Positions 15,736 to 24,530 of a stretch of 37,600 bases of DNA are shown here, in pieces (position 1 is the first letter of the stretch; the number at the start of each line of letters is the position of its first letter). This DNA comes from an uncultured Porphyromonas sp. (lineage in GTDB: Bacteria; Bacteroidota; Bacteroidia; Bacteroidales; Porphyromonadaceae). Both the position numbers and the translations under genes were made by a program. Below the pieces are notes generated by a model that searched no databases, had not been told where the DNA came from, and was given only the letters and a program-made list of their open reading frames with translations. The DNA lies in the NCBI RefSeq assembly GCF_915070105.1, contig NZ_CAJZFJ010000013.1, forward strand, positions 1 through 37,600. Reading direction: 5' to 3'.

Positions 15736-16592
15736 AGTGGCTCAGGAGCATTCTCCTCCTCCCCTACAGATAGGACTTCCTCCTCTGCAGGAGCCTCGGG
15801 AGAGAGGGACTTATAACGAGCAAAGCTAAAGCTATCGACTGCAAGTAGCTGCCCCTTGGCTATCGGAGCAAAGCCTCTAAGGCTACCATAGGCCGTACGC
15901 ATAGATTTGCCCTCGGGGAGCTCTATAGTTAGCTCATGTAGCCCTGAGCGGGAGAGAGTAAGAAGCTTAGATAGCTGGGTAGAGTCCGTGAGTGCAATAT
16001 GCAGACTGAGGTTAAGAGGTTTGCTCCCCTTTGCCCCCTGACCATGAACTCGTACAGCAAAGGTGATGCGTGTCCCTCCTCCATAGTCCACATTGGGCGT
16101 GTACTCGAAGGTTCGCTCTACATAGCTCCCCGCAGGGTAGTAGGAGATACTGTCTCGTAGTAGGTTCACCGAGTCTAGGTCTCCTGCATACCAGCGTCGG
16201 AGCCTATCCTGGATGTTGTCTAGACTGTCTATACGACGCTTGAGTAGGGTCTGCCTATTGGTTAGATCAGCCGAAGCGTACTCATAGATCTTTGTATAGT
16301 TCTCTAGCTCGTGGGTGCTGTACCAGACGAGCGAGCTATCCCAGTCCTGGAGCGTGATGTCATAGCGTGCTAATAGGGTCTGATAGCCTATGATCCGAAG
16401 GCTATCCGAGAACCCTCGTTCGGAAAACGAAGCCTCCGCCATCGCCATCTCCCCCATGATACGCTGCATTGTCTGCAGATCCACCCGATTCCACCCACGG
16501 GAGCGACAGCCCTGCATCCCACCGAGGGAGAGGATCACTAGGGCTAGGTAAGCCGTGAGACGTGAGCATATAAGACGTCGGGCGGGTAGCAT
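15732..16592 (-). CDS. DUF4296 putative lipoprotein
   Basis: A 286-residue protein. The N-terminus has Arg residues, a hydrophobic run (about residues 12-25) and GGMQGC, a plausible lipobox with Cys29. The following segment (MQRIMGEMAMAEASF, then YQTLLARYDITLQDWDSSLVWYS) is the DUF4296 pattern, with paired helices and 'F..Y..vL.ky.it...Fd.Sl.yY'. The C-terminal half is beta-rich and ends in an acidic tail (EEEVLSVGEEENAPE). Function is unknown, but the family commonly sits after lspA in Bacteroidota. It begins 2 bp after the lspA stop. Confidence 0.85.
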   Translation of the reverse strand: MLPARRLICSRLTAYLALVILSLGGMQGCRSRGWNRVDLQTMQRIMGEMAMAEASFSERGFSDSLRIIGYQTLLARYDITLQDWDSSLVWYSTHELENYTKIYEYASADLTNRQTLLKRRIDSLDNIQDRLRRWYAGDLDSVNLLRDSISYYPAGSYVERTFEYTPNVDYGGGTRITFAVRVHGQGAKGSKPLNLSLHIALTDSTQLSKLLTLSRSGLHELTIELPEGKSMRTAYGSLRGFAPIAKGQLLAVDSFSFARYKSLSPEAPAEEEVLSVGEEENAPEPL

Positions 16593-16594
16593 GG

Positions 16595-17263
16595 CTATAC
16601 CTCTGGTGGAGTAGAGGGGGTCTTCCCCTTGCGCTGAAGGAGCTCTAGAGCTGTGGTGCAGGTCTTGCGGTAGAACAGAAGCAAGATGAGTACGCCTACG
16701 GTGATGCAGGAGTCGGCAAAGTTGAAGATCGGACTAAAGAAGACAAAGGGTTCACCTGCATGGATGGGACTCCAGCTGGGATAGGTAGTCCGTATGATCG
16801 GGAAGTAGAGCATGTCTACGACCTTGCCATGTAGGAAGTCCCCATAGCCCTGCCCCCAAGTGACGAATTGTGCCACCGAACCATGACTAGAGGTGAACAC
16901 CTCACCATAGAAGAGACAGTCTATGATATTGCCGAAGCCTCCTGCTACAACGAGCGAGATGCACAAGATAAAAGGTAAGCTAAACCGCCCCATACGGATA
17001 ATCCTAATGAGGAAGTAGAGTCCTGCGCTCATGGCTAGAATACGGAAGAGAGTCAGTAGGAGCTTACTCCCAATGGTGATCCCATACGCCATCCCCTCGT
17101 TCTCCACGAAGTAGATCTTGAACCACGAGGTGATCTCGTGCATCTCTCCCTCGATCATCGTCGTCTTCACCCAGATCTTCGTTGCTTGGTCGATGACTAG
17201 GAGGAGGAAGATAAATGCGAGGCAGATAATTAAGTTGTTTCTGGTGCCTTTGCCTTCGGTCAT
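16595..17263 (-). CDS. lspA: Lipoprotein signal peptidase (signal peptidase II)
   Basis: A 222-residue inner-membrane aspartyl protease with four hydrophobic segments. The catalytic pair is D115 in GNIIDCLFYG and D184 in FNFADSCITVG. N55 in VENEGMAYG and KxxV-type residues also match. It cleaves prolipoproteins before the lipid-modified Cys, which would include the DUF4296 product next to it. It is longer than the E. coli enzyme because of an insertion between the two Asp motifs (about residues 122-175), as is usual in Bacteroidota. Only 2 bp separate it from the dksA-like gene. Confidence 0.95.
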   Translation of the reverse strand: MTEGKGTRNNLIICLAFIFLLLVIDQATKIWVKTTMIEGEMHEITSWFKIYFVENEGMAYGITIGSKLLLTLFRILAMSAGLYFLIRIIRMGRFSLPFILCISLVVAGGFGNIIDCLFYGEVFTSSHGSVAQFVTWGQGYGDFLHGKVVDMLYFPIIRTTYPSWSPIHAGEPFVFFSPIFNFADSCITVGVLILLLFYRKTCTTALELLQRKGKTPSTPPEV

Positions 17264-17265
17264 GC

Positions 17266-17649
17266 TTATTTCTTCTCGTTGAGCTTTGCCTCTATGCTCA
17301 GAGTGGCATGAGGCACAGCGCGTAGGCGTTCCTTAGGGATGAGCTTACCCGTCTCACGGCAGATGCCATAGGTCTTATTCTCTATACGGCGTAGGGCAGC
17401 CTGGAGGTTGTGAATGAACTTCAGCAGACGCTCAGCCATACGTCCTGCCTCGCCCTTAGAGAGCGATGCTGCGCCTTCGTGGACAGCCTTGAAGGTAGGG
17501 AGTGTATCGGCCACATCGTTCTCCGAGGAGTTCGTCGCACTGCCTCGCAGTAGCTCGTAGTCCTTAATAGCCTGATCCAGCTTGTGTAGGATCAGTTCCT
17601 TAAATTCCTGGAGTTCCTCGTCCGTGTAAGAGGTCTTTTCTGTACTCAT
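17266..17649 (-). CDS. DksA/TraR-family protein lacking zinc cysteines
   Basis: A 127-residue protein. A long N-terminal helical hairpin (residues 10-95, with DVADTLPTFKAVHEGAASLSK between helices) leads to a C-terminal YGICRETGKLIPKERLRAVPHAT. That segment aligns with the DksA zinc finger, but only one Cys remains where four are expected. Known: DksA-type proteins enter the secondary channel of RNA polymerase and act with (p)ppGpp. In Bacteroidota the gene regularly lies between ileS and lspA. Inference: a zinc-free member that may still fold. Confidence 0.88.
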   Translation of the reverse strand: MSTEKTSYTDEELQEFKELILHKLDQAIKDYELLRGSATNSSENDVADTLPTFKAVHEGAASLSKGEAGRMAERLLKFIHNLQAALRRIENKTYGICRETGKLIPKERLRAVPHATLSIEAKLNEKK

Positions 17650-17671
17650 TGGATAGTATAGTGGGTAAAGG

Positions 17672-17712
17672 GCTGGGCGAGGAGACTCTAAAGAGGAGAC
17701 TCTTCACCCAGC
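17672..17712 (-). other. Hairpin between ileS and the dksA-like gene
   Basis: GCTGGGCGAGGAGACTC can pair with GAGACTCTTCACCCAGC with wobbles. It lies in the 70-bp gap after ileS. No T-run follows on the minus strand, so it may be a processing site or weak attenuator rather than a full terminator. Confidence 0.45.
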
Positions 17713-17719
17713 TCGTGTT

Positions 17720-20700
17720 TTAGATATTCTCTCGCTCGATATATATCGGGATAAGTCTGTCGTCTAGATCCATCTCCAGTAGCGGAGTGAAGCCCGTACG
17801 TTGGTCGATGCTGACAGCTTGTACCTCACGGGCGATGTAGGAGCCATAGAGAGCAAGTACCTTCGCTAGCTCCTCATCCTCGGGCAGGAGGACTCGGATG
17901 CGGTCACTGACCTCAAATCCACTCTGCTTCCTCAGATTCTGTATGCGGTTGATGAGTTCGCGTGCAGTACCCTCTAGGCGTAGCTCATCGGTGACTGTAA
18001 TATCTAGGGCGATGGTCAGTGTCCCTTCATTGGCTACGAGCCATCCAGGGATGTCCTCCGAATAGATATCCACATCCTCACGTTCGAGGACGACCTCTGT
18101 GTTTGCGACGCTTAGGGAGAGCATACCTGCTCGCTCCAGCTCTAGGATCTGAGCCTGCTCGAGGGTAGTGAGTGCCTCTGCTAGGGGCTTCATGATCTTA
18201 CCATAGCGTGGCCCTAGCTTCTTGAAGTCGGGGCGAATACGCTTGACGAGGATCCCTTCACCTCCGTCCGATACGAACTTCAGTTCCTTGAGATTGACCT
18301 CGCTAAGGATCAATGGGATGACGGGCTCGATCGCAGCACGCTCCTCGGCACTCGTCACGGGAATCATAAGGCGTTGTAGGGGCTGACGCACCTTGATATT
18401 CACCTTACGTCTTAGGGCTAGCACCATGGAGCAGATGCTCTGTGCTAGGCTCATGCTCTGCTCTAGCTCAGCATTGATAGCAGAGCGGTCTGCCACGGGG
18501 AAGTCTGCTAGGTGCACTGAGTGCTCCGTAGCATTCGTCCCTCGGCTGACGAGGTCTCGATAGAGCTGATCTGCATAGAAGGGTGCAATAGGTGCCATGA
18601 GCTTCGCCACGGTGACCAAGCAACGATAGAGAGTCTGGTAGGCGGAGAGCTTGTCGGTCGTCATCTCGCCTGCCCAGAAGCGGCGACGAGAGAGACGTAC
18701 GTACCAGTTGCTCAGCTGCTCGGAGACGAAGTCCCCGATAGCACGAGCAGCCTTGGTGGGCTCGTAGTCCTCGAGATCACGGTCTACCTCTAGGATGAGG
18801 CTGTTGAGAGCAGAGAGGATCCAGCGGTCGATCTCTGCTCGCTCACTGAGGGGTACTTCTGCTGCCTCTGCAGTGAAACCATCGAGGTTGGCATACAGAG
18901 CGAAGAACTGATAAGTATTGTAGAGTGTGGCGAAGAACTTACGGCGCACCTCGTCTATTCCCTCTAGGTCAAACTTGAGGTTATCCCATGGAGAGGAGTT
19001 GCTGATCATGTACCAGCGTAGAGGATCAGAGCCGTATTCTTGGATTGTAGAGAAGGGGTCTACGGCGTTGCCGAGACGCTTACTCATCTTGTTCCCATTC
19101 TTGTCTAGTACGAGGCCGTTAGAGATAACAGCCTTGTAGGAGCTCTGGTGGGAGACCATCGTGGCGATGGCGTGTAGGGTGAAGAACCACCCACGTGTCT
19201 GGTCTACACCCTCTGCGATAAAGTCCGCAGGGAAGGCTCGGCCACTCTCCAGCAGTTCCTTATTCTCGAAGGGGTAGTGTAGCTGGGCATAGGGCATAGC
19301 ACCTGAGTCAAACCATACGTCTATGAGGTCTGTCTCCCTGCGCATAGGCTTACCCGAGGGTGAGACGAGGATGAACTCATCCACGTAGGGACGATGCAGG
19401 TCGATCTTGTCGTAGTTCTCCTGCGTATAGAGACCTGGAGTAAAGTCTGCCCAAGGGTTCTTATCCATGAAGCCTGCCTGCACGGAGCGTTCTATCTCGT
19501 TGTAGAGCTCCTCGACAGAGCTGATGCAGATCTCCTCCTGCCCATCCTCTGTACGCCATATAGGTAGGGGTGTACCCCAATAGCGACTACGGGAGAGGTT
19601 CCAGTCCTGGAGGTTCTCCAGCCACTTGCCAAAGCGTCCAGAGCCTGTGCTCTCGGGCTTCCAATTGATTTTATTATTGAGCTCCATCATCTCTTCCCTA
19701 CATGCTGTGGTACGTATGAACCAGCTGTCTAGGGGGTAGTAGAGGACAGGCTTATCTGTTCGCCAGCAGTGGGGATAGGAGTGTACGTGCTTCTCTATGC
19801 GGAAGACCTTCCCCTCACCCTTGAGGTGTAGTGCGATGGAGACGTCTAGGCTCTCATCGCTCTCGGCGAGGGTCTCATCGTAGGCATTCTTGACAAATCG
19901 CCCTGCAAACTCGCCGTAGGCATCGACGTTCACTGAGGACTGTACAAACTGAGGGTCGAGATCCTCTATACGGTAAAGTCGCCCACGCATATCCACCATC
20001 GGACGCTCGTTACCGTCTCTGTCTCGGACGAGGAGTGCCCCGATGTTGCTCTGCTTGGCTACCTTGTTGTCATCAGCCCCGAAGGTAGGAGCGATATGTA
20101 CGATCCCCGTACCGTCACTCGTGGTAACGAAGTCACCTGAGATCACTCGGAAGGCATCCCCATTAGGGGTCATCCAGGGAAGTAGCTGCTCGTAGTGCAT
20201 ACCCACGAGTTCGCTACCCTGCCAGCGTCCGACAATCTGATAGGGGAGTTTCTTATCACCCTTTTGGTAAGCCTGGAGTGCCTCTTGCCCCTCAAGTTCC
20301 TGAGCGAAGAGGGTGTGCAGCAGGGGCAGAGCTAGGACTACCGTGATGGGGTCACCGCTATAGGGGTTGAAGGTGCGTACGGCTACGTACTCGATCGTAG
20401 GCCCGACGCAGAGAGCGGTGTTGGAGGGAAGTGTCCAGGGGGTTGTCGTCCAAGCGAGGAAATAGGCAGCCCCATGACCCTTCATCTCTTCCTTAGGATC
20501 CAGGATGGGGAACTGTGCGATACAGGTCGTATCCTTCACGTCCCGATAGCATCCAGGCTGATTCAGTTCGTGGGTACTGAGTCCTGTCCCAGCTGCTGGG
20601 GAGTAGGGTTGTATGGTGTAGCCTTTGTAGAGTAGCCCCTTCTTGTAGATGACGCTAAGGAGATACCAAAGACTCTCTATATATCTATTGTCGTAGGTGA

Positions 20701-21151
20701 TGTAGGGGTGCTTCATGTCCACCCAGTAGCCCATGAGACGTGTCAGTTCCTCCCATTCCTGGGTGTACTTCATCACCTCACGGCGACAAGCCGCATTGTA
20801 GTCAGCGACACTGATGCTCTTGCCGATATCTTCCTTGGTGATCCCGAGGGCCTTCTCTACGCCTAGCTCCACGGGCAAGCCATGGGTATCCCAGCCTGCC
20901 TTACGGTCTACGCGATAGCCCTTCATCGTCTTATACCGACAGAAGATATCCTTGATTGAGCGAGCCATGACGTGGTGAATACCCGGCATACCATTAGCAG
21001 AGGGTGGACCTTCGTAGAAGACAAAGGAGGGAGCACCCTCTCTCAATGCTAGGCTTCGGGCGAAGAGATCTTCTTCCTGCCATTGGTGCAGGACCTTCTG
21101 ATTAATCCCTGCTAGCAGTAAGCTCTCGTATTCGGGGAACTTTTGGCTCAT
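17720..21151 (-). CDS. ileS: Isoleucyl-tRNA synthetase
   Basis: A 1143-residue class I synthetase. PPSANGMPGIHHVMARSIKD near residue 50 is the HIGH region, the GWDTHGLPVE and DLIDVWFDSGAMPYAQ motifs belong to the catalytic core, and KMSKRLGN is near residue 688. An editing (CP1) domain lies between (AWTTTPWTLPSNTALCVG). The long C-terminal anticodon-binding region without a clear Zn finger is the long IleS form also found in eukaryotes and many Bacteroidota. It charges tRNA-Ile. It is the first gene of the minus-strand cluster, with a promoter element about 90 bp upstream. Confidence 0.97.
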   Translation of the reverse strand: MSQKFPEYESLLLAGINQKVLHQWQEEDLFARSLALREGAPSFVFYEGPPSANGMPGIHHVMARSIKDIFCRYKTMKGYRVDRKAGWDTHGLPVELGVEKALGITKEDIGKSISVADYNAACRREVMKYTQEWEELTRLMGYWVDMKHPYITYDNRYIESLWYLLSVIYKKGLLYKGYTIQPYSPAAGTGLSTHELNQPGCYRDVKDTTCIAQFPILDPKEEMKGHGAAYFLAWTTTPWTLPSNTALCVGPTIEYVAVRTFNPYSGDPITVVLALPLLHTLFAQELEGQEALQAYQKGDKKLPYQIVGRWQGSELVGMHYEQLLPWMTPNGDAFRVISGDFVTTSDGTGIVHIAPTFGADDNKVAKQSNIGALLVRDRDGNERPMVDMRGRLYRIEDLDPQFVQSSVNVDAYGEFAGRFVKNAYDETLAESDESLDVSIALHLKGEGKVFRIEKHVHSYPHCWRTDKPVLYYPLDSWFIRTTACREEMMELNNKINWKPESTGSGRFGKWLENLQDWNLSRSRYWGTPLPIWRTEDGQEEICISSVEELYNEIERSVQAGFMDKNPWADFTPGLYTQENYDKIDLHRPYVDEFILVSPSGKPMRRETDLIDVWFDSGAMPYAQLHYPFENKELLESGRAFPADFIAEGVDQTRGWFFTLHAIATMVSHQSSYKAVISNGLVLDKNGNKMSKRLGNAVDPFSTIQEYGSDPLRWYMISNSSPWDNLKFDLEGIDEVRRKFFATLYNTYQFFALYANLDGFTAEAAEVPLSERAEIDRWILSALNSLILEVDRDLEDYEPTKAARAIGDFVSEQLSNWYVRLSRRRFWAGEMTTDKLSAYQTLYRCLVTVAKLMAPIAPFYADQLYRDLVSRGTNATEHSVHLADFPVADRSAINAELEQSMSLAQSICSMVLALRRKVNIKVRQPLQRLMIPVTSAEERAAIEPVIPLILSEVNLKELKFVSDGGEGILVKRIRPDFKKLGPRYGKIMKPLAEALTTLEQAQILELERAGMLSLSVANTEVVLEREDVDIYSEDIPGWLVANEGTLTIALDITVTDELRLEGTARELINRIQNLRKQSGFEVSDRIRVLLPEDEELAKVLALYGSYIAREVQAVSIDQRTGFTPLLEMDLDDRLIPIYIERENI

Positions 21152-21240
21152 AAATCGTCGCTACTTATAATGGTGTATCGGGGGAAGGTCAAGAGCCTCT
21201 CTTCCCTCCTCCCTACAGCATACTATACTAAAAAACGCTA

Positions 21241-21248
21241 CAAAGATA
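21241..21248 (-). promoter_or_regulatory. -7 promoter element for ileS and its cluster
   Basis: On the minus strand TATCTTTG matches TAnnTTTG; transcription would start near 21234 and leave an ~80-nt leader. Confidence 0.6.
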
Positions 21249-21281
21249 CGTTTTTACATCGTACGTACTCTAAGCACGCCC

Positions 21282-22004
21282 CTACTCAAAGCTAAAGGAG
21301 AGCAGGATCATACGTGTCTTCACCCGCTCCAGTGCCTGCGTATAGTAGATGCGGCGATCCTCCCCCAAGTCCCTGCGATCGGTATCCAGTGCATTGCCCA
21401 GCCCATAGCTAAAGGTAAGCTGGGGAGAGAGCTTGAAGAGGCGGAAGTAGAGATCACAGCCAAAGCCCAACGAGGCTCCATAGTCTAGTGCACGCAGGCG
21501 AAGCACATCCCCCCGACGACCACCGAGGATAGTCTGCCCATAGATCCCCGCAGAGATGTAGGGACGGGTATTGCCAAGTCGCACAGCTCCCCACTTCAGC
21601 TCTAGGGGTAGACTCACCGAATGCATCTTCACACCATACCGCCCGACCTCTCGCTGGCCATCCGTATAAGCCACCTCACTCTCCCCTAGATGTAGGGTAG
21701 GCATGAGACGCAGCTCCAGCCCCGATCCTAGGGCAAGTCCTCCGACGACACCCACGCTAAAGCCGGGCTGGTAGCTCGGAGTCTCACCCCAGAGTGTCGT
21801 GCCCTCGGGTGTTGGCTTTCCCCTACTCACTATGTGCAGGTCGGAGGTGTGCAGCCCGATACGAAAGCCTAGATAGTAGCGACGCAGATCTACATACGGC
21901 TGGTGCTGGATGACCTCCCTCTGTGCATGAGCCTCTGTGCCCACCCCTAGAGAGGGGGCACAGAGGCTCATAGCTAGTAGCAGTGAGTGCTTGGGTAGGG
22001 TCAT
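21282..22004 (-). CDS. porT: PorT-like outer-membrane beta-barrel (probable type IX secretion component)
   Basis: A 240-residue protein with a signal peptide ending near AHA-Q28. The mature start, YVDLRRYYLGFRIGLHTSDL, resembles the 'D.r..hfGf.lG.n..df' entry of PorT/SprT. It is followed by eight or so alternating beta strands (PGFSVGVVGGLALG, LELRLMPTLHL, VSLPLELKWG) and a C-terminal aromatic residue near the end (LLSFSFE). Known: PorT is needed for type IX secretion of gingipains. Inference: the assignment rests on pattern only, and a generic OMP_b-brl_2 barrel is the alternative. It follows the ECF sigma gene by 20 bp, so the two are co-transcribed. Confidence 0.6.
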   Translation of the reverse strand: MTLPKHSLLLAMSLCAPSLGVGTEAHAQREVIQHQPYVDLRRYYLGFRIGLHTSDLHIVSRGKPTPEGTTLWGETPSYQPGFSVGVVGGLALGSGLELRLMPTLHLGESEVAYTDGQREVGRYGVKMHSVSLPLELKWGAVRLGNTRPYISAGIYGQTILGGRRGDVLRLRALDYGASLGFGCDLYFRLFKLSPQLTFSYGLGNALDTDRRDLGEDRRIYYTQALERVKTRMILLSFSFE

Positions 22005-22024
22005 TGGGGATAAGGGGGGACGGG

Positions 22025-22606
22025 CTACGAGCGCATGTGTCGCTTCAGATGTGCTAGAGCATAGCGCATCCGCCCTAGAGCGGTATTGATACTTACCCCC
22101 GTCTGCTCGGCGATCTCCTTGAAGCTCATATCCTCCCAGTAGCGAAGGCGCACGACCTCCTGTTGCTCTTGAGAGAGATTGCGGATACCCTCACTGAGGT
22201 CGGTGAGGTGCTCCCTGAGGATGATTGCCTCCTCAGCACTAAGGTCTGATGAGGGTACCTGGAGTGTCTGTAGGGGCTGCTCAGGATCATTGCTCTCGAT
22301 AGGCTGGGAAGTCCCACGAGCCTTCTGTCTGCGGAAGTGATCGATCACAAGGTTGTGTGCTACACGTCCTAACCAGCTCTTAAACTTACCTTCCGCCGTA
22401 TAGCGTCCTTGCCTAATAGTGAGCATTACCTTGATGAAGACCTCTTGAAAGACGTCCTCTACCTGGTCTTCGTCTGAGATGGAATAGCGGATATAGGTAT
22501 GCACGTACGCATCATACCGCATCAGCAACTCATTAAAAGCCTCATTGCAACCTGCAGCGTAGAGATGAACGAGTTCATCATCTATCATGCCTTCATATCT
22601 TTTCAT
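22025..22606 (-). CDS. ECF-type RNA polymerase sigma factor
   Basis: A 193-residue sigma-70 family protein with regions 2 and 4. Region 2 shows FNELLMRYDAYVHTYIRY, DVFQEVFIKVM and FKSWLGRVAHNLVIDHFRR. Region 4 shows LSQEQQEVVRLRYWEDMSFKEIAEQTG followed by INTALGRMRYAL. A linker of about 30 residues separates them. No anti-sigma gene is adjacent; the next gene is the PorT-like barrel. Known: in P. gingivalis the ECF factor SigP works with PorX on T9SS genes. Whether this is the SigP orthologue cannot be decided here. Confidence 0.9.
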   Translation of the reverse strand: MKRYEGMIDDELVHLYAAGCNEAFNELLMRYDAYVHTYIRYSISDEDQVEDVFQEVFIKVMLTIRQGRYTAEGKFKSWLGRVAHNLVIDHFRRQKARGTSQPIESNDPEQPLQTLQVPSSDLSAEEAIILREHLTDLSEGIRNLSQEQQEVVRLRYWEDMSFKEIAEQTGVSINTALGRMRYALAHLKRHMRS

Positions 22607-23278
22607 TTCCGTCTTACTTTTATACCGCCATACTCCATCCCATTTGGGGCGATCCCTTGGGGGCTTCTGTACGGTGGTTCGACCTTACTTTATATAGATA
22701 TGTAATGCTACTCCTATAGGCTATCTATTATGTTGTCAGACTTGTTATATTCGGGATGAATCGTGTACGTGTGCCTGAGGATCTCCTCGGCTTCCTTCAG
22801 TACAAATTAAAGAATATGTTTTGAGACTTCCAAATCCCCCTCCTTTCCCACTCCTACACTTCCCCAATAAACTCTGCGAAGACAAGCCCTAGAGAGCTCT
22901 ATCTCTACCCGCTCCGAGGTGCCCCCACTACCTACCAAGAGGTACCCTCGTAACCTCCCGAGAGGTATCGAGGGAAACCCCAAAGAGGTAATAGGGGCAC
23001 CTATTTTGTCCTTTGATGGAGCAGAGAGGAAAGGCTTGCTCGCAAATAGGGGTAGTCTTGGCACGAAAGAGGAGAAGAAGCCTAAGGGTACATTAAAGTG
23101 TGTCTTAAGAGGAGTAGAGGGAGGGGCTTAAGAAAAACTGAGGGCGAGTTTTCCAAGGAAAAAAAGGGGAAGCTTTACACGGAGCAAAGGGTTAGGAATA
23201 GGGCTTTCCCATCCTCCACAAGGCGGTACCTCAGAAGGGCATTTTGCCCGATAGCATCGGCCTTTTAGGCAAAAAAGC
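22607..23278. other. Intergenic gap upstream of sigma factor and NYN gene, no gene seen
   Basis: Divergent gap of about 700 bp. It holds the GAGGTA repeat array at 22911-23002 and purine-rich, AT-poor sequence. Short open frames here have no protein-like composition. A clear promoter for the sigma gene is not visible. Confidence 0.5.
22911..23002 (+). repeat. Degenerate ~22-24-bp GAGGTA repeats, array 1
   Basis: Four tandem units of 22-24 bp, with the pattern CTCCCGAGAGGTAnC...GnnAAC. Each contains a short inverted repeat CTC...GAG before GTA. Similar arrays occur at 29471-29572 and 37268-37375. Confidence 0.5.
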
Positions 23279-23286
23279 TATCTTTG
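23279..23286 (+). promoter_or_regulatory. -7 promoter element for the NYN gene
   Basis: TATCTTTG matches TAnnTTTG exactly, 56 bp before the ATG at 23342. A small hairpin (GGGC-ATTTT-GCCC) lies upstream at 23237-23249. Confidence 0.65.
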
Positions 23287-23341
23287 TAGGCCGTGGGCAA
23301 GTCCTTTGCCTTCCCATGGATAACAATTTAATTTTTGCATT

Positions 23342-24490
23342 ATGACTAAAGAGAAAAAATCTCAACTCACCCGTGTAGGTATCTTCTACGACGGCAATTA
23401 CTTTTGGCATGTTAGTACCTTTTATTATCAGCATCACGAACGCAAGAGTAGACTAAGTGTGGGGGGGCTACATCGCTTCCTACGTTATCAGATTGCACAG
23501 ATGGAGTCCACACAGCCTGAGCTGTGTAAGATCGTAGACGCTCACTACTTCCGTGGTCGCCTTTCCGCTAGTGAGGCTGCCAAGGCTGCAGGGGATGTAT
23601 TGTTCTACGAGCGACTCTTCGATGATGTACTCAACGCTGAAGGGGTTACACAGCACCACCTGCCCCTATCTCGTGCTGGTAAGGGGAAGAAGAAGGAGAA
23701 GGGAGTGGATGTCCTCTTTGCTCTAGAGGCTTACGAACGTGCACTTCATCAGGAGTTTGATGTCGTGGTACTCATTGCAGCCGATGGGGACTATATTCCA
23801 CTCGTCAAGAAGCTTCACGCCCTTGGTACTCGTGTGATGGTACTGGGATGGGATCTGGAGCATGAGGGAGAGCAGAAGAAGGAACCTACGACGACCTATA
23901 CCTCGTTTGAACTTTTAGAGGAAGCGACTTATCCCGTGATGATGAACGAACTCATCGATAGCCGTGCCTATCGTAGTGACCCCATCATCAATGGTCTATT
24001 TGTAGCCAAGAGTGGAGCTGACGACCGACTAAGAGACACCAAGGGTCGCCCCTATCAGGCACCTACGGCTCGCACACGTCCTGTCCCCAATCCTACGGAG
24101 CTCAAAGAAGCCGATACCACTGATCAAGATGGCGAGGCAGAAGTAAAGCTTGCCGAAGAGCCCCAGCCCGAGCTCACCATGACCGTGCAGGAATCCCTTC
24201 CCACACCTGAGGTCAAGGTCGTAGGCAAGATCCAGCTCCCAGACCTAGATGAGCATATCAAGCGTGCCAGCGAGCCTCTACCTGAAATATCAGAGGGGTA
24301 TATCAATGCACTCAAGGCAGGCTTCGGCTTCATCGACGTCGGGCTTGGAGAGAATGCCTTCTTCCACTACAAGAGCCTCTCCGGGGTAGTCTTCAACAAC
24401 CTCTCCGTAGGCGATCACGTAGAGCTAGAGCTTGACCGTAACGAGAAGGGACAGCTCATCGCCAAGAACGTCTCCCTAATCCTTGACTAG
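23342..24490 (+). CDS. NYN-domain (LabA/DUF88-like) protein with C-terminal OB/cold-shock-like domain
   Basis: A 382-residue protein. Residues 10-200 form a NYN/PIN-like nuclease fold: VGIFYDGNYF with D17, KGVDVLFALEAYERAL with a central Asp, and VVLIAADGDYIPLV with D148 and D150. These acidic residues form the usual metal site. A low-complexity linker (about 235-315, rich in Pro, Glu and Thr) leads to a C-terminal domain (GYINALKAGFGFIDVG, ENAFFHYKSL, VGDHVELELDRNEKG) that resembles a cold-shock/S1 nucleic-acid-binding barrel. Inference: an RNA-binding ribonuclease or RNA-silencing factor. It is monocistronic, with its own promoter and a strong hairpin downstream. Confidence 0.85.
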   Translation: MTKEKKSQLTRVGIFYDGNYFWHVSTFYYQHHERKSRLSVGGLHRFLRYQIAQMESTQPELCKIVDAHYFRGRLSASEAAKAAGDVLFYERLFDDVLNAEGVTQHHLPLSRAGKGKKKEKGVDVLFALEAYERALHQEFDVVVLIAADGDYIPLVKKLHALGTRVMVLGWDLEHEGEQKKEPTTTYTSFELLEEATYPVMMNELIDSRAYRSDPIINGLFVAKSGADDRLRDTKGRPYQAPTARTRPVPNPTELKEADTTDQDGEAEVKLAEEPQPELTMTVQESLPTPEVKVVGKIQLPDLDEHIKRASEPLPEISEGYINALKAGFGFIDVGLGENAFFHYKSLSGVVFNNLSVGDHVELELDRNEKGQLIAKNVSLILD

Positions 24491-24530
24491 TAAAGGCCTT
24501 GGCTCCGCCCAGTGAGCCTCACCAAGTCCA

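Noticed and set aside
18521..19139. Plus-strand frames of 90 and 70 codons
   Set aside because: They are antisense to ileS, a fully intact gene, and have no family features.
22807..23064. 85-codon minus-strand frame
   Set aside because: It covers repeat array 1; composition follows the repeats.
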